Origin: Ruminococcus sp. AF41-9
GTDB lineage: Bacteria; Bacillota; Clostridia; Lachnospirales; Lachnospiraceae
NCBI RefSeq assembly: GCF_003477525.1
Contig: NZ_QUDO01000006.1
Coordinates: forward strand, 1-64,000
DNA length: 64,000 nt
Reading direction: 5' to 3'
Shown: positions 18,047 to 26,840 of the stretch, in pieces
How the letters are laid out: every line of letters starts with the position of its first letter
How positions within the stretch are numbered: the stretch's first letter is position 1
The notes under the pieces: generated by a model
Databases searched by the model: none
What the model saw: only the letters and a program-made list of their open reading frames with translations
What the model was told of the DNA's origin: nothing
Program-made: the position numbers and the translations under genes

Positions 18047-19411
18047 TTAGTTCTTAAAGCTATGAATCGGCGCCGGAATCCTTCCCCCACGCTGTACAAA
18101 CGCATCACAGGAAAACTGATTCACCGGCATGATCGGCGCATAACCCAACAGGCCACCAAATTCAACAACCTCGCCAACTCCCTTACCAATCACCGGAATC
18201 AGACGCACCGCCGTAGTCTTCTGGTTCACCATACCAATCGCAGACTCATCCGCAATAATACCCGCAATCGTAGACGCCTTCGTATCCCCAGGAATCGCGA
18301 TCATATCCAGACCAACAGAGCACACACAAGTCATCGCTTCCAGCTTCTCGATCGTCAGCGCACCCGCATTCACCGCATCAATCATACCCTGATCCTCACT
18401 GACCGGAATAAACGCACCACTTAAACCACCAACAGCAGTAGAAGCCATAACTCCACCCTTCTTAACCTGATCATTCAACAACGCAAGAGCCGCCGTCGTT
18501 CCCGGTGCACCTGCATGCTCCAGACCAATCTCCTCCAGAATCTCAGCAACACTGTCCCCGATCGCCGGAGTCGGAGCCAGAGAAAGATCCACAATACCAA
18601 ACTTAACACCAAGACGCTTAGACGCCTCCTGTGCCACAAGCTGTCCCACACGGGTAACCTTAAACGCAGTACGCTTGATCATCTCACAAAGAGTCTCGAA
18701 ATCCTTACCTCTTACCTGCTCCAGAGCCGTCTTAACAACACCAGGACCACTGACACCCACATTAATAATGGTATCCGCCTCTGTCACACCATGGAACGCA
18801 CCCGCCATAAACGGATTATCATCCGGTGCATTGCAGAACACAACTAGCTTCGCACATCCCAGAGAATCCTGCTCCTTCGTAGCTTTCGCTGTTTCCAGAA
18901 CAATTTCACCCATCAGCTTCACAGCATCCATATTGATACCGGTACGTGTAGAACCAACATTTACAGAACTGCACACACGCTCAGTTTTCGCAAGTGCCTG
19001 CGGAATAGACTCGATCAGAAGTCTCTCAGCAGGAGTCATTCCCTTACTTACCAGCGCAGAATAACCACCGATAAAGTTCACACCAACCGTCTTTGCAGCC
19101 CTATCCAGTGTCTCAGCAATTGTCACAAAATCTTCCGCAGTCTTACATGCAGCACCACCAATCAGTGCGATCGGAGTTACAGAAATTCTTTTATTTACGA
19201 TCGGAATTCCATATTCAGCGGAAATCGCCTCACCTGTAGATACCAGATCTTTTGCGCAGGTTGTAATCTTGTCATAAACTTTTTTGTTTAATGTCTCCAG
19301 ATCACTGTCAATGCAGTCCAGAAGACTGATACCCATTGTAATGGTACGCACATCCAGGTTTTCGTGCTCGATCATTTTATTCGTTTCATTTACTTCAAAA
19401 ATATTGATCAT
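18047..19411 (-). CDS. DUF711 (UPF0210) family protein
   Basis: A 454-residue protein of the UPF0210/DUF711 (PFL-like) family; the biochemical role is not known. I chose the ATG at 19411, which has a GGGAG site upstream and yields the conserved N-terminus [14 protein letters not shown]; the longer frame adds 21 residues. Conserved segments such as [24 protein letters not shown] and the C-terminal [14 protein letters not shown] are complete. It is paired with the small ACT-domain gene just upstream, a pairing conserved in Firmicutes, which suggests a regulatory partnership or a shared small-molecule signal. Codons end strongly in G or T, unlike most genes around it. Confidence 0.93.
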   Translation of the reverse strand: MINIFEVNETNKMIEHENLDVRTITMGISLLDCIDSDLETLNKKVYDKITTCAKDLVSTGEAISAEYGIPIVNKRISVTPIALIGGAACKTAEDFVTIAETLDRAAKTVGVNFIGGYSALVSKGMTPAERLLIESIPQALAKTERVCSSVNVGSTRTGINMDAVKLMGEIVLETAKATKEQDSLGCAKLVVFCNAPDDNPFMAGAFHGVTEADTIINVGVSGPGVVKTALEQVRGKDFETLCEMIKRTAFKVTRVGQLVAQEASKRLGVKFGIVDLSLAPTPAIGDSVAEILEEIGLEHAGAPGTTAALALLNDQVKKGGVMASTAVGGLSGAFIPVSEDQGMIDAVNAGALTIEKLEAMTCVCSVGLDMIAIPGDTKASTIAGIIADESAIGMVNQKTTAVRLIPVIGKGVGEVVEFGGLLGYAPIMPVNQFSCDAFVQRGGRIPAPIHSFKN

Positions 19412-19551
19412 TTTGCTTTTCTCCCTTGTAGTAGATACAGATTTTTCATTCCCATAAGCAGTCAGGTCAGGCATTCACCACCCGTTTTCACTGCTTACCC
19501 TGATCAGACACCATCTTCTGTCTCCGATCAGATGCCTGTGCATTACTTAGA

Positions 19552-19824
19552 TCAGATTCTGTGCATCACATTGAAAATATCTTCATGCTGGCAGCGGATC
19601 ACTACGCCGATCTGATCTCCAAGGGCCTCCAGTTCTTTTGCAAGAACGCCGTTGTCTTTTTCACATTTACCGGCATCAGTCACCATCATCATGTTGAAAT
19701 ACCCCTGTACGATGGTCTGGGAAATATCAAGAATGTTTACATTGTTGTCCGCAAGATATGTGCAGACTTTCGCGATAATTCCTACGGTGTCATTTCCTAC
19801 TACTGTGATGATTGTCTTTTTCAT
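19552..19824 (-). CDS. ACT domain protein (UPF0237)
   Basis: A 90-residue protein made of a single ACT regulatory domain with a short tail. ACT domains bind small ligands, usually amino acids. It starts MKKTIITVVGNDTVGIIAKV with the ribosome site AAAGGAC upstream; the longer frame is not supported. It lies 16 bases after the walJ-like gene and 140 bases before the DUF711 gene, its usual partner. Confidence 0.93.
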   Translation of the reverse strand: MKKTIITVVGNDTVGIIAKVCTYLADNNVNILDISQTIVQGYFNMMMVTDAGKCEKDNGVLAKELEALGDQIGVVIRCQHEDIFNVMHRI

Positions 19825-19840
19825 AAGTTCTTTGTCCTTT

Positions 19841-20635
19841 CTACACTGTAATTGCTTCTGATATGCAATCCCTTTTCGCCACCTGGATCTTAAAATCCCG
19901 GGACTTATAAGGGTTGTCACCTAAGGTTACTTCTGAACAGACGGTTTCATATGCCAGTTCTTCATAATTGTTTTCCCTGCTTAAATGCCCAAGGAATATG
20001 GCCTTCATATTATCATGCAGAAGTCTGCACAGCAGCCTTCCCGCATTCTCATTGGAGAGATGCCCTCTGTCACCCAGAATCCTCTGCTTCAGATAATACG
20101 GATATTTTCCAACCTGCAACATCCGGATATCATGATTCGCCTCCAGAAGAAGCGCATCCAGATTCTGCAGATGATTGACTATGTACTCATCATACTTTCC
20201 AAGGTCTGTAGCAATCCCCACGGAATGCTCTCCGCATTCCACACGGTACCCTACAGGCTGTGCCGCATCATGAGGGATCATAAACGGATTCACTGTCAGA
20301 TCCCTGATCTCAAACGGTTCATCTTCATGAATCTCATGGAAAATCCCTTCCGGGATCTTACCCAGATTCATCTCAGACAACGCCTCCAGAGTTCCTCCCG
20401 TTGCATAAACCGGAATCTGGTGCTTTCTTGCAATCACGCCCAGACCTTTGATATGATCTGAATGTTCATGTGTTATTAAAATACCATCAATATCTTTTCC
20501 TGTCAATTCCAGAGAATTTAACCCCTGCTCCACACGTTTTCCACTGATGCCTACGTCCACCAGAAGGTGGGTGTTGTCAGAGCCAACATAAATACAGTTT
20601 CCGCTGCTGCCGCTGGCAATGCTACAAAGTCTCAT
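19841..20635 (-). CDS. walJ: MBL-fold metallohydrolase, WalJ/YycJ-like
   Basis: A 264-residue metallo-beta-lactamase-fold protein of the YycJ/WalJ group. It starts MRLCSIASGSSGNCIYVG, which is the family N-terminus, and contains the metal-binding motif THEHSDHIKGL. In Bacillus subtilis the homologue affects cell-wall and DNA-replication coordination and acts as a nuclease-like hydrolase; the exact substrate here is unknown. The chosen ATG at 20635 overlaps the end of coaE by 14 bases, which indicates translational coupling in the polA-coaE-walJ operon. Confidence 0.9.
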   Translation of the reverse strand: MRLCSIASGSSGNCIYVGSDNTHLLVDVGISGKRVEQGLNSLELTGKDIDGILITHEHSDHIKGLGVIARKHQIPVYATGGTLEALSEMNLGKIPEGIFHEIHEDEPFEIRDLTVNPFMIPHDAAQPVGYRVECGEHSVGIATDLGKYDEYIVNHLQNLDALLLEANHDIRMLQVGKYPYYLKQRILGDRGHLSNENAGRLLCRLLHDNMKAIFLGHLSRENNYEELAYETVCSEVTLGDNPYKSRDFKIQVAKRDCISEAITV

Positions 20636-21221
20636 ATTTTCTGATTCCTTCCTCGATCTGCTGCCTTGTCTGTGCAAAATCTCCGTTGTTTACCACAACA
20701 TAATCTGCATTTGCCCGGAAAAACACCTCCGGTGCCTGACTGGCAATGATACTGACAGATTTCTCTCTGGTATATCCGCGGTTCTCCATCAGTCTCTGTA
20801 TCCTGATCTCCTCATCCGTGTGAATATACCATATCGTATCGCAGAACTCCTGATAATGATCTTCCAGAAGAAGTGCAGCTTCCACCACACATACCTTCTG
20901 TCCCTGCTGTTTTTTCAGCAAAAGCTGCTCCCGGATATACTGTTTCACAGCAGGATGAATGATCTGATTTAATTTCTCCAGCATTTCCGGATGAGAAAAT
21001 ACTACATCCGAAACCTGCCTGCGGTCAATCGTTTTATCCTCTTTTATTACCTGTTTTCCAAACAAAGCGGTCACAGGCTCATAACACGCCTGCCCCGGCT
21101 CCATCACCAGATGTCCGATCTCATCGGCTTTCATCACATATGCCTGATATCTCTCTTCCAGAAAATCAAGCACCGTACTCTTCCCGGCTCCCACTCCGCC
21201 GGTAATTCCAATTGTAATCAT
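20622..21221 (-). CDS. coaE: Dephospho-CoA kinase
   Basis: A 199-residue P-loop kinase that phosphorylates dephospho-CoA, the last step of coenzyme A synthesis. The Walker A motif GITGGVGAGKST is at the N-terminus, followed by the ADEIGHLV segment; length and start are normal. It follows polA by 35 bases and overlaps walJ, an order common in Lachnospiraceae. Other CoA genes (coaX, coaBC) lie at the right end of the window. Confidence 0.97.
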   Translation of the reverse strand: MITIGITGGVGAGKSTVLDFLEERYQAYVMKADEIGHLVMEPGQACYEPVTALFGKQVIKEDKTIDRRQVSDVVFSHPEMLEKLNQIIHPAVKQYIREQLLLKKQQGQKVCVVEAALLLEDHYQEFCDTIWYIHTDEEIRIQRLMENRGYTREKSVSIIASQAPEVFFRANADYVVVNNGDFAQTRQQIEEGIRKYETL

Positions 21222-21256
21222 CTGTTTTGCCTCATAACTTCTGTCATCATTATTGT

Positions 21257-23899
21257 CTATTTTGCTTCATACCAGTTATTTCCCTGATGCATATCCACAT
21301 CCAGTTCCACGGCCAGTTTCGCAGCACCTTTCATTTCCTCTCTCAGGATTGCAGAAACTTCCTCAATCTCCTCTTTATAAGTCTCGATCAGAAGCTCATC
21401 ATGTACCTGAAGCACCAGACGGGATTTCAGATTTTCCTCTTTCAGCCGTCTGTATACCCGGTTCATGGCAATCTTGATAATATCTGCCGCAGTTCCCTGG
21501 ATCGGGGAGTTCATGGCAACTCTTTCGCCAAAAGATCTCTGCATGAAATTGCTGGATTTCAGTTCCGGAATCGGCCTGCGTCTTCCAAACATGGTCGTAA
21601 CATAACCTTTTTCCTTTCCTTCTTCCACCAGTCCATCCAGAAAACCTTTGATCCTCGGATAAGACTCAAAATATTTCTCAATATACTCAGATGCTTCTTT
21701 TCGTGTAATACTCAAATCCTGACTCAGCCCAAAAGAACTGATGCCGTACACAATTCCAAAGTTTACTGCCTTTGCATTTCTACGCTGCAGGTCTGTCACC
21801 TGATCAAACGGCACATGAAATACTTCCGACGCAGTCAGTCTGTGAATGTCCTGTGCCTCTGTATATGCCTGGATCAGCTTCTCATCTCCGGACATATGTG
21901 CAAGAACACGCAGCTCAATCTGAGAATAATCCGCATCCAGAAATACATACCCCTCCTCCGGCACAAATACCTTACGGATCAGGCGTCCCAGTTCCATTCG
22001 CACCGGAATATTCTGAAGATTCGGCTCTGTGCTGCTGATCCTGCCTGTTGCAGTAATCGTCTGATTAAATGTAGAATGTATTCTTCCGTCTTTCGCGATA
22101 ACCTGGAAAAGCCCGTCCGCATAAGTGGATTTCAGTTTGGTAAGCTGACGGTACTCCAGAATATCTTTTACAATCGCATGATCCGGGGCCAGCTTGTCCA
22201 GAATATCCGCTGCTGTGGAATATCCGGTTTTCGTTTTCTTTCCGCCTTTGATTCCCATTTTTTCAAAAAGGATCACTCCAAGCTGCTTCGGGGAATTGAT
22301 GTTAAATTCTTCCCCTGCCTGCTGCCAGATCAGTTTCTCCAGTTCCGTGATCCGCACATTCAGCTTCTCACCGTAACTCTTCAGCTCTTCTCCCCTGACA
22401 CAGATTCCCCATTTTTCCATGGAATCCAGGGTAAAAATAAGAGGAAGCTCAATTTCCGTATACACCTTCCACATTCCTGCTTCTTCCAGTGCTTCACTCA
22501 TCGGCATGCGGCTGGCAAATGCCGTATACGCCTGATAACATGCCAGAGAAGTCAGTCCTTCTGATTCATTTTCCCACGCCTTCGCAAAGGAATCTTTTCC
22601 CAGAAGTTCCTCCCTTGTCGGCAGCATCTGTCCGGTCAGATATTCTTTCGCCATATCGTCATAAGTGTAAACCGATTTCAGCGGATTCAGAAGATACGCT
22701 GCCACCCCTGCATCAAAAACGGTCGTTTTCTCATCAAAATCAAGATGCTTCAGCAATGCCTTTACATCCGTCGCACAGATTACTCTGTCTCCCTGAAATA
22801 ATTGTTCCAGCTTTGAGCAAAGATAAGATTCTGTCACCAGCCCCTCCACCGGAATATAATAAATTTCCTCCTGATCCAGTGCCAGTCCCGCACCAAATAC
22901 CCTGTCACCTTCCGCGATCAGTGAAATACCCAGTTCCTTCTTCTCTGCCGCTTTCTCAAACAGCGCCTCACAGCCTGTCAGATCTTCACAGGTGAAAAAT
23001 TCCAGTTCCAGTTCATCTTCCTGAGCTGCATCCCCGTCAAAACGTGACAGAAGGTTCTTAAATTCCAGTTGTCTGCAAAGCAGGAAAGCCTGTTTTGTGT
23101 AAAGATTTCCAAGTACCGCCTCATCGTAGGAAAACTCGATCGGACTGTCTGTGTTGATCGTTGCCAGTGTCTTGCTGAGCTGTGCCATATCATAATGTTC
23201 TCTCATAGATTCCCTGGCTCTGTTTGGCTTAAGTTCCTCCAGATGCTCATGTGCATTCTCAATGGTACCGTACTCTGCGATAATCTTCGTGGCAGTCTTT
23301 TCCCCAACTCCCGGGATTCCCGGAATATTGTCCGAGCTGTCGCCCATCAGTGCTTTTAACTCTATGATCTGCGGTGGAGTAACCTGATATTTCTCAATTA
23401 CCTGCTGTGTATGATAGTCCTCGATGGTTGTCTTTCCACGGACAGTTTTCGGAAGGCGGATCAGTACTTTCTCTGTGGCAAGCTGAAGAAGGTCTCTGTC
23501 CCCGGAAAGAATCGTGACTTCCATTCCCTTCTCCTCGCTTCTTCGTGCAAGCGTCCCCAGAATATCATCTGCCTCATATCCTTCTCTGGTCACAATATTG
23601 ACGCCCATGGCAGAGAGCATTTCCTTGATCAGCGGAACCTGTTCCCTCAGTTCTTCCGGCATCGGTTTACGTGTCCCCTTATATGCTTCATAAATCTTAT
23701 GGCGGAAGGTAGGTGCTTTCAGGTCAAATGCCACGGTCAGATACTGAGGCTTTTCTTCTTCGATCGTCCGGAAAAGAATATTCAGAAAACCATACACTGC
23801 CCCTGTATGCTTTCCTTCTGAATTTGTAAGATCCGGCAGGCCATAAAAAGCTCTGTTCAAAATGCTGTGTCCATCAATCAATAATATTTTTTCACTCAT
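21257..23899 (-). CDS. polA: DNA polymerase I
   Basis: An 880-residue family A polymerase for Okazaki-fragment maturation and repair. Residues about 1-290 form the 5-prime nuclease domain (LIDGHSILNRAFYG, YEADDILGT, GDSSDNIPGIPGVGEKTA). The middle 3-prime exonuclease-like region lacks obvious catalytic acidic motifs, as in many Firmicutes. The C-terminal polymerase domain has motif A DYSQIELRVLAHMSGD, motif B RRNAKAVNFGIVYGIS and motif C QVHDELLIE. It heads the coaE-walJ-ACT block, and a zinc-finger membrane protein gene lies 45 bases upstream of its start. Confidence 0.98.
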   Translation of the reverse strand: MSEKILLIDGHSILNRAFYGLPDLTNSEGKHTGAVYGFLNILFRTIEEEKPQYLTVAFDLKAPTFRHKIYEAYKGTRKPMPEELREQVPLIKEMLSAMGVNIVTREGYEADDILGTLARRSEEKGMEVTILSGDRDLLQLATEKVLIRLPKTVRGKTTIEDYHTQQVIEKYQVTPPQIIELKALMGDSSDNIPGIPGVGEKTATKIIAEYGTIENAHEHLEELKPNRARESMREHYDMAQLSKTLATINTDSPIEFSYDEAVLGNLYTKQAFLLCRQLEFKNLLSRFDGDAAQEDELELEFFTCEDLTGCEALFEKAAEKKELGISLIAEGDRVFGAGLALDQEEIYYIPVEGLVTESYLCSKLEQLFQGDRVICATDVKALLKHLDFDEKTTVFDAGVAAYLLNPLKSVYTYDDMAKEYLTGQMLPTREELLGKDSFAKAWENESEGLTSLACYQAYTAFASRMPMSEALEEAGMWKVYTEIELPLIFTLDSMEKWGICVRGEELKSYGEKLNVRITELEKLIWQQAGEEFNINSPKQLGVILFEKMGIKGGKKTKTGYSTAADILDKLAPDHAIVKDILEYRQLTKLKSTYADGLFQVIAKDGRIHSTFNQTITATGRISSTEPNLQNIPVRMELGRLIRKVFVPEEGYVFLDADYSQIELRVLAHMSGDEKLIQAYTEAQDIHRLTASEVFHVPFDQVTDLQRRNAKAVNFGIVYGISSFGLSQDLSITRKEASEYIEKYFESYPRIKGFLDGLVEEGKEKGYVTTMFGRRRPIPELKSSNFMQRSFGERVAMNSPIQGTAADIIKIAMNRVYRRLKEENLKSRLVLQVHDELLIETYKEEIEEVSAILREEMKGAAKLAVELDVDMHQGNNWYEAK

Positions 23900-23944
23900 A
23901 AAATCCTCCAGTATCTTTCCTCAAAGTCTCTGTCTCATAAATTT

Positions 23945-24292
23945 TTATAAAATATGTGCCGTTTCCATCAGCACATAAACCAGAATCGCTGCCAGTGCTA
24001 CAATCAGCAGACAAACGCTCACACCGATCAGAAACCATCCTATTTTTTTCTTGCGGACATAATGTCTGGAACTGCTGATATCCTGTTCCAGAAGGTCTTT
24101 AAAATCCAGAACAGACTCACTACTGTTGTCATCAAGCTGCTGCGTCACTTCGTGGACAATAAAATATGTCTCCAGCTCCTCATAACAGGAAGGGCAATTC
24201 TGAACATGTTCCAGAAACTCTTCCAGCTCGTTCACCGGAAGTTCATGTTCAATATAACGGTTCACCAGCCCCTCGGCAGTACGACAATCCAT
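23945..24292 (-). CDS. Small membrane protein with anti-sigma-type zinc finger
   Basis: A 115-residue protein with an N-terminal zf-HC2-like zinc finger (C3, H29, C33, C36 in HVQNCPSC), a central acidic part and one C-terminal membrane helix (about 87-110). This layout is that of membrane anti-sigma factors, but no sigma factor gene is adjacent, so the partner is unknown. The ATG at 24292 is chosen because AAGGGATAGG lies directly upstream; an ATG 18 bases earlier lacks a site. It is placed between ftsH and polA on the same strand. Confidence 0.75.
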   Translation of the reverse strand: MDCRTAEGLVNRYIEHELPVNELEEFLEHVQNCPSCYEELETYFIVHEVTQQLDDNSSESVLDFKDLLEQDISSSRHYVRKKKIGWFLIGVSVCLLIVALAAILVYVLMETAHIL

Positions 24293-24406
24293 CCTATCCC
24301 TTCTTTCCATCCAAAGTATTTACATAATAATCCTGTTTCTGCTTTCTCTTACTGAATTATACCCGAACCACACCTGCTTGGCAAGGAAGAATGTCAGGTA
24401 AAACAA

Positions 24407-24439
24407 AAGCAGTGAAAATCTCTTCCATTCCCACTGCTT
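24407..24439 (-). terminator. Terminator after ftsH
   Basis: Stem AAGCAGTG / CACTGCTT with a 17-base loop, followed on the minus strand by TTGTTTTACC. It is 88 bases past the ftsH stop codon. Confidence 0.65.
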
Positions 24440-24526
24440 CTGTAAAAATAACCCGTTTATTACTTGTTATCTGTTCTTTTATCCGTTTTTTATTCTTTTC
24501 TCTGTTTTTATTTTCTTTATTTTCTT

Positions 24527-26425
24527 TTATTCTTCTGTTTCTTCCGGTTTTGTCAGGTTTACCGCACCTGCCTGTGCTGCAGCAGGTGTCAGAGCCGGAG
24601 CCTCCAGAATCTTCATAAATTCTTCCCCTGTAATGGTCTCATGCTCATACAGATATTTGGCAAGTTCATGAAGTTTTCCGATATTATCCTGAAGAATCTG
24701 AAGTGCTTTCTGGTGTTCTGTTCTTACCAGTTCCACAACCTTCTTGTCAAGAATTGTCTGTGTCTCAAAGGAACAGCTCAGGCTGGAATCGCCGCCCAGA
24801 TACTGATTGCTGACATTTTCCATTGCAACCATGTCGAAATCTTCGCTCATACCATATCTGGAGATCATAGCCCTTGCAAGCTTGGTTGCCTGTTCGATAT
24901 CATTGGAAGCACCTGTGGTAATAGAATGGAAAATCAGCTCCTCTGCTGCACGTCCGCCGGTAAAGGTTGCAATCTTATTCTCCAGTTCTTCTTTTGTCAT
25001 AAGGTAATGCTCTCCGTCTTCTACCTGCATGGTATAACCCAATGCACCGGAAGTACGCGGAATAATGGTAATCTTATGAACCGGTGCAGATTCTGTCTGT
25101 TTTGCTGCAACCAGCGCATGTCCGATTTCATGATAGGATACGATCAGTTTTTCCTTATTGGAAAGGACACGGTTCTTCTTCTGGTATCCGGCGATAACAA
25201 CTTCAATGCTCTCCTCAAAGTCTGCCTGTGTTGCAAATTTTCTGCCGTCACGTACCGCACGTAAGGCAGCTTCATTGACAATATTGGCAAGTTCTGCACC
25301 GGAAGCCCCTGCTGCTGCCTTCGCAATCTCATCAAAACGAACAGAGTCTGCGATCTTAATCTTCTTGGCATGTACTTTCAGGATTTCTTCACGACCTTTC
25401 AGATCCGGAAGTTCTACCGGAATACGTCTGTCGAAACGTCCCGGACGAAGAAGAGCCGGGTCAAGGGAATCCGGTCTGTTTGTCGCAGCCAGAATGACAA
25501 CACCCTTGGAACCGTCAAAGCCATCCATCTCTGTCAGAAGCTGGTTCAATGTCTGCTCACGCTCATCATTGCCGCCTGTAAAACCGGCACCGTCACGTTT
25601 CTTACCAATGGTATCAATCTCATCGATAAATACGATACATGGTGCTTTTTCATTGGCTTGCTTGAACAGGTCACGAACCTTGGCAGCACCCATACCAACG
25701 AACATTTCCACGAATTCAGAACCGGAAATGGAGAAAAACGGCACTTCTGCTTCTCCGGCTACTGCTTTTGCAAGAAGAGTTTTACCTGTACCAGGAGGGC
25801 CTACAAGAAGCGCACCTTTCGGCATGGAAGCACCAATCTCTCTGTATTTCTGAGGATTATGAAGATAATCCACGATTTCTGTCAGAAGATCTTTCGCCTC
25901 ATCTTCCCCTGCAACATCAGAAAATTTAATTCCTGTGGAAGATTTTACATATACTTTCGCATTGCTCTTACCAAAGGACATTGCTCCGCCAGGGCCACCG
26001 CCCATGGAACTCATCATCTTCTTGCTGAGCCAGCGTCCCAGAAAGACAAAGATCACGATCGGCAGAACATATCCTGCCAGAAGACTGATCCAGATAGAAG
26101 TCTGCTGAGGAGCTGCTGCCCCGAATTTCACATTTGCATCGTGAAGACGGTCTACCAGATCCGGGTCATTCACCTTTACTGTCTTACAGTAAATCTGCTG
26201 TCCGTCACTCTCTGCCACATAATAAATATAGTCATCCTGAATTTCTACAGTTGTAACGTAGTTCTTCTCTACGCCAGTCAGGAAAGTACTGTAGTCAGTT
26301 GTCTGAACTTTCCTGTCCTCGATTGCCGGAAGTAACAGTACATTCAGAAGGATGATAACAACTGCTGCGATGATATAATAAACATAAAGGGGCTTTCTGC
26401 CCGGCTTTTTATTATCAATGTTCAT
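24527..26425 (-). CDS. ftsH: ATP-dependent zinc metalloprotease FtsH
   Basis: A 632-residue membrane AAA+ protease that degrades misfolded and regulatory membrane proteins. Two membrane segments (about 16-33 and 112-129) flank an extracytoplasmic part. The AAA domain has Walker A GPPGTGKT (209-216), Walker B IVFIDEID and the second region of homology LLRPGRFDRRI; the protease domain has the zinc motif HEIGH (432-436). The ATG at 26425 sits behind GGAGG; a start 15 bases earlier overlaps that ribosome site. The gene appears monocistronic. A MITE-like repeat lies 60 bases upstream. Confidence 0.97.
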   Translation of the reverse strand: MNIDNKKPGRKPLYVYYIIAAVVIILLNVLLLPAIEDRKVQTTDYSTFLTGVEKNYVTTVEIQDDYIYYVAESDGQQIYCKTVKVNDPDLVDRLHDANVKFGAAAPQQTSIWISLLAGYVLPIVIFVFLGRWLSKKMMSSMGGGPGGAMSFGKSNAKVYVKSSTGIKFSDVAGEDEAKDLLTEIVDYLHNPQKYREIGASMPKGALLVGPPGTGKTLLAKAVAGEAEVPFFSISGSEFVEMFVGMGAAKVRDLFKQANEKAPCIVFIDEIDTIGKKRDGAGFTGGNDEREQTLNQLLTEMDGFDGSKGVVILAATNRPDSLDPALLRPGRFDRRIPVELPDLKGREEILKVHAKKIKIADSVRFDEIAKAAAGASGAELANIVNEAALRAVRDGRKFATQADFEESIEVVIAGYQKKNRVLSNKEKLIVSYHEIGHALVAAKQTESAPVHKITIIPRTSGALGYTMQVEDGEHYLMTKEELENKIATFTGGRAAEELIFHSITTGASNDIEQATKLARAMISRYGMSEDFDMVAMENVSNQYLGGDSSLSCSFETQTILDKKVVELVRTEHQKALQILQDNIGKLHELAKYLYEHETITGEEFMKILEAPALTPAAAQAGAVNLTKPEETEE

Positions 26426-26488
26426 TCGCATTTCCTCCATTCATTGTTATTACAGAAATCCTTTTTCACAGATGTAAATACAAAAATA

Positions 26489-26686
26489 GTTACTGTTCAC
26501 TCCGTTCTCAGTAACACGCTTCGCGATGCAGGAAAGATGAACCTCCTTGTGCAAAGCCCAAGGAGTATCGTTTGCTCCGCAAACTTAATTTATGCTAATC
26601 GCATAAATTCGCGCCATATGTCTCGGGTTTTCTGTGACCTTCGCTCACAAAAAACACCTCGCGGGATATTACCAGTGAACAGTAAC
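26489..26686. repeat. MITE-like repeat, long copy
   Basis: A 198-base element with perfect 13-bp terminal inverted repeats GTTACTGTTCACT / AGTGAACAGTAAC. It is internally partly palindromic (AATTTATGC / GCATAAATT). A second copy at 57726-57870, in the opposite orientation, matches almost throughout but lacks about 53 bases found here (roughly 26530-26586). It carries no open reading frame and so would depend on a transposase elsewhere. It occupies most of the 415-base gap between ftsH and asnB, and the rest of the gap shows nothing else. Confidence 0.8.
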
Positions 26687-26840
26687 CAAAAATACTTTCT
26701 GTTTCCTTCATGCTCAGTAAGATTCGAACAGCCTTTTTTGTACTTAAACTTTCATCGGATTTTCTATTAGAATGTACCATAACACTTATTTACACACATT
26801 TCAAGAAAGTCTCTGCAAATTTCATAAACATTTAAGAATT

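Noticed and set aside
21227..22564. 445-codon plus-strand open frame opposite polA
   Set aside because: It lies antisense to a clearly conserved polymerase region, has no recognisable domain and shows the Cys/His/Phe/Arg-rich composition of an antisense shadow.
23945..24292. Anti-sigma factor with a cognate ECF sigma gene
   Set aside because: The protein layout fits, but no sigma-factor gene is next to it, so only the zinc-finger membrane protein is called.
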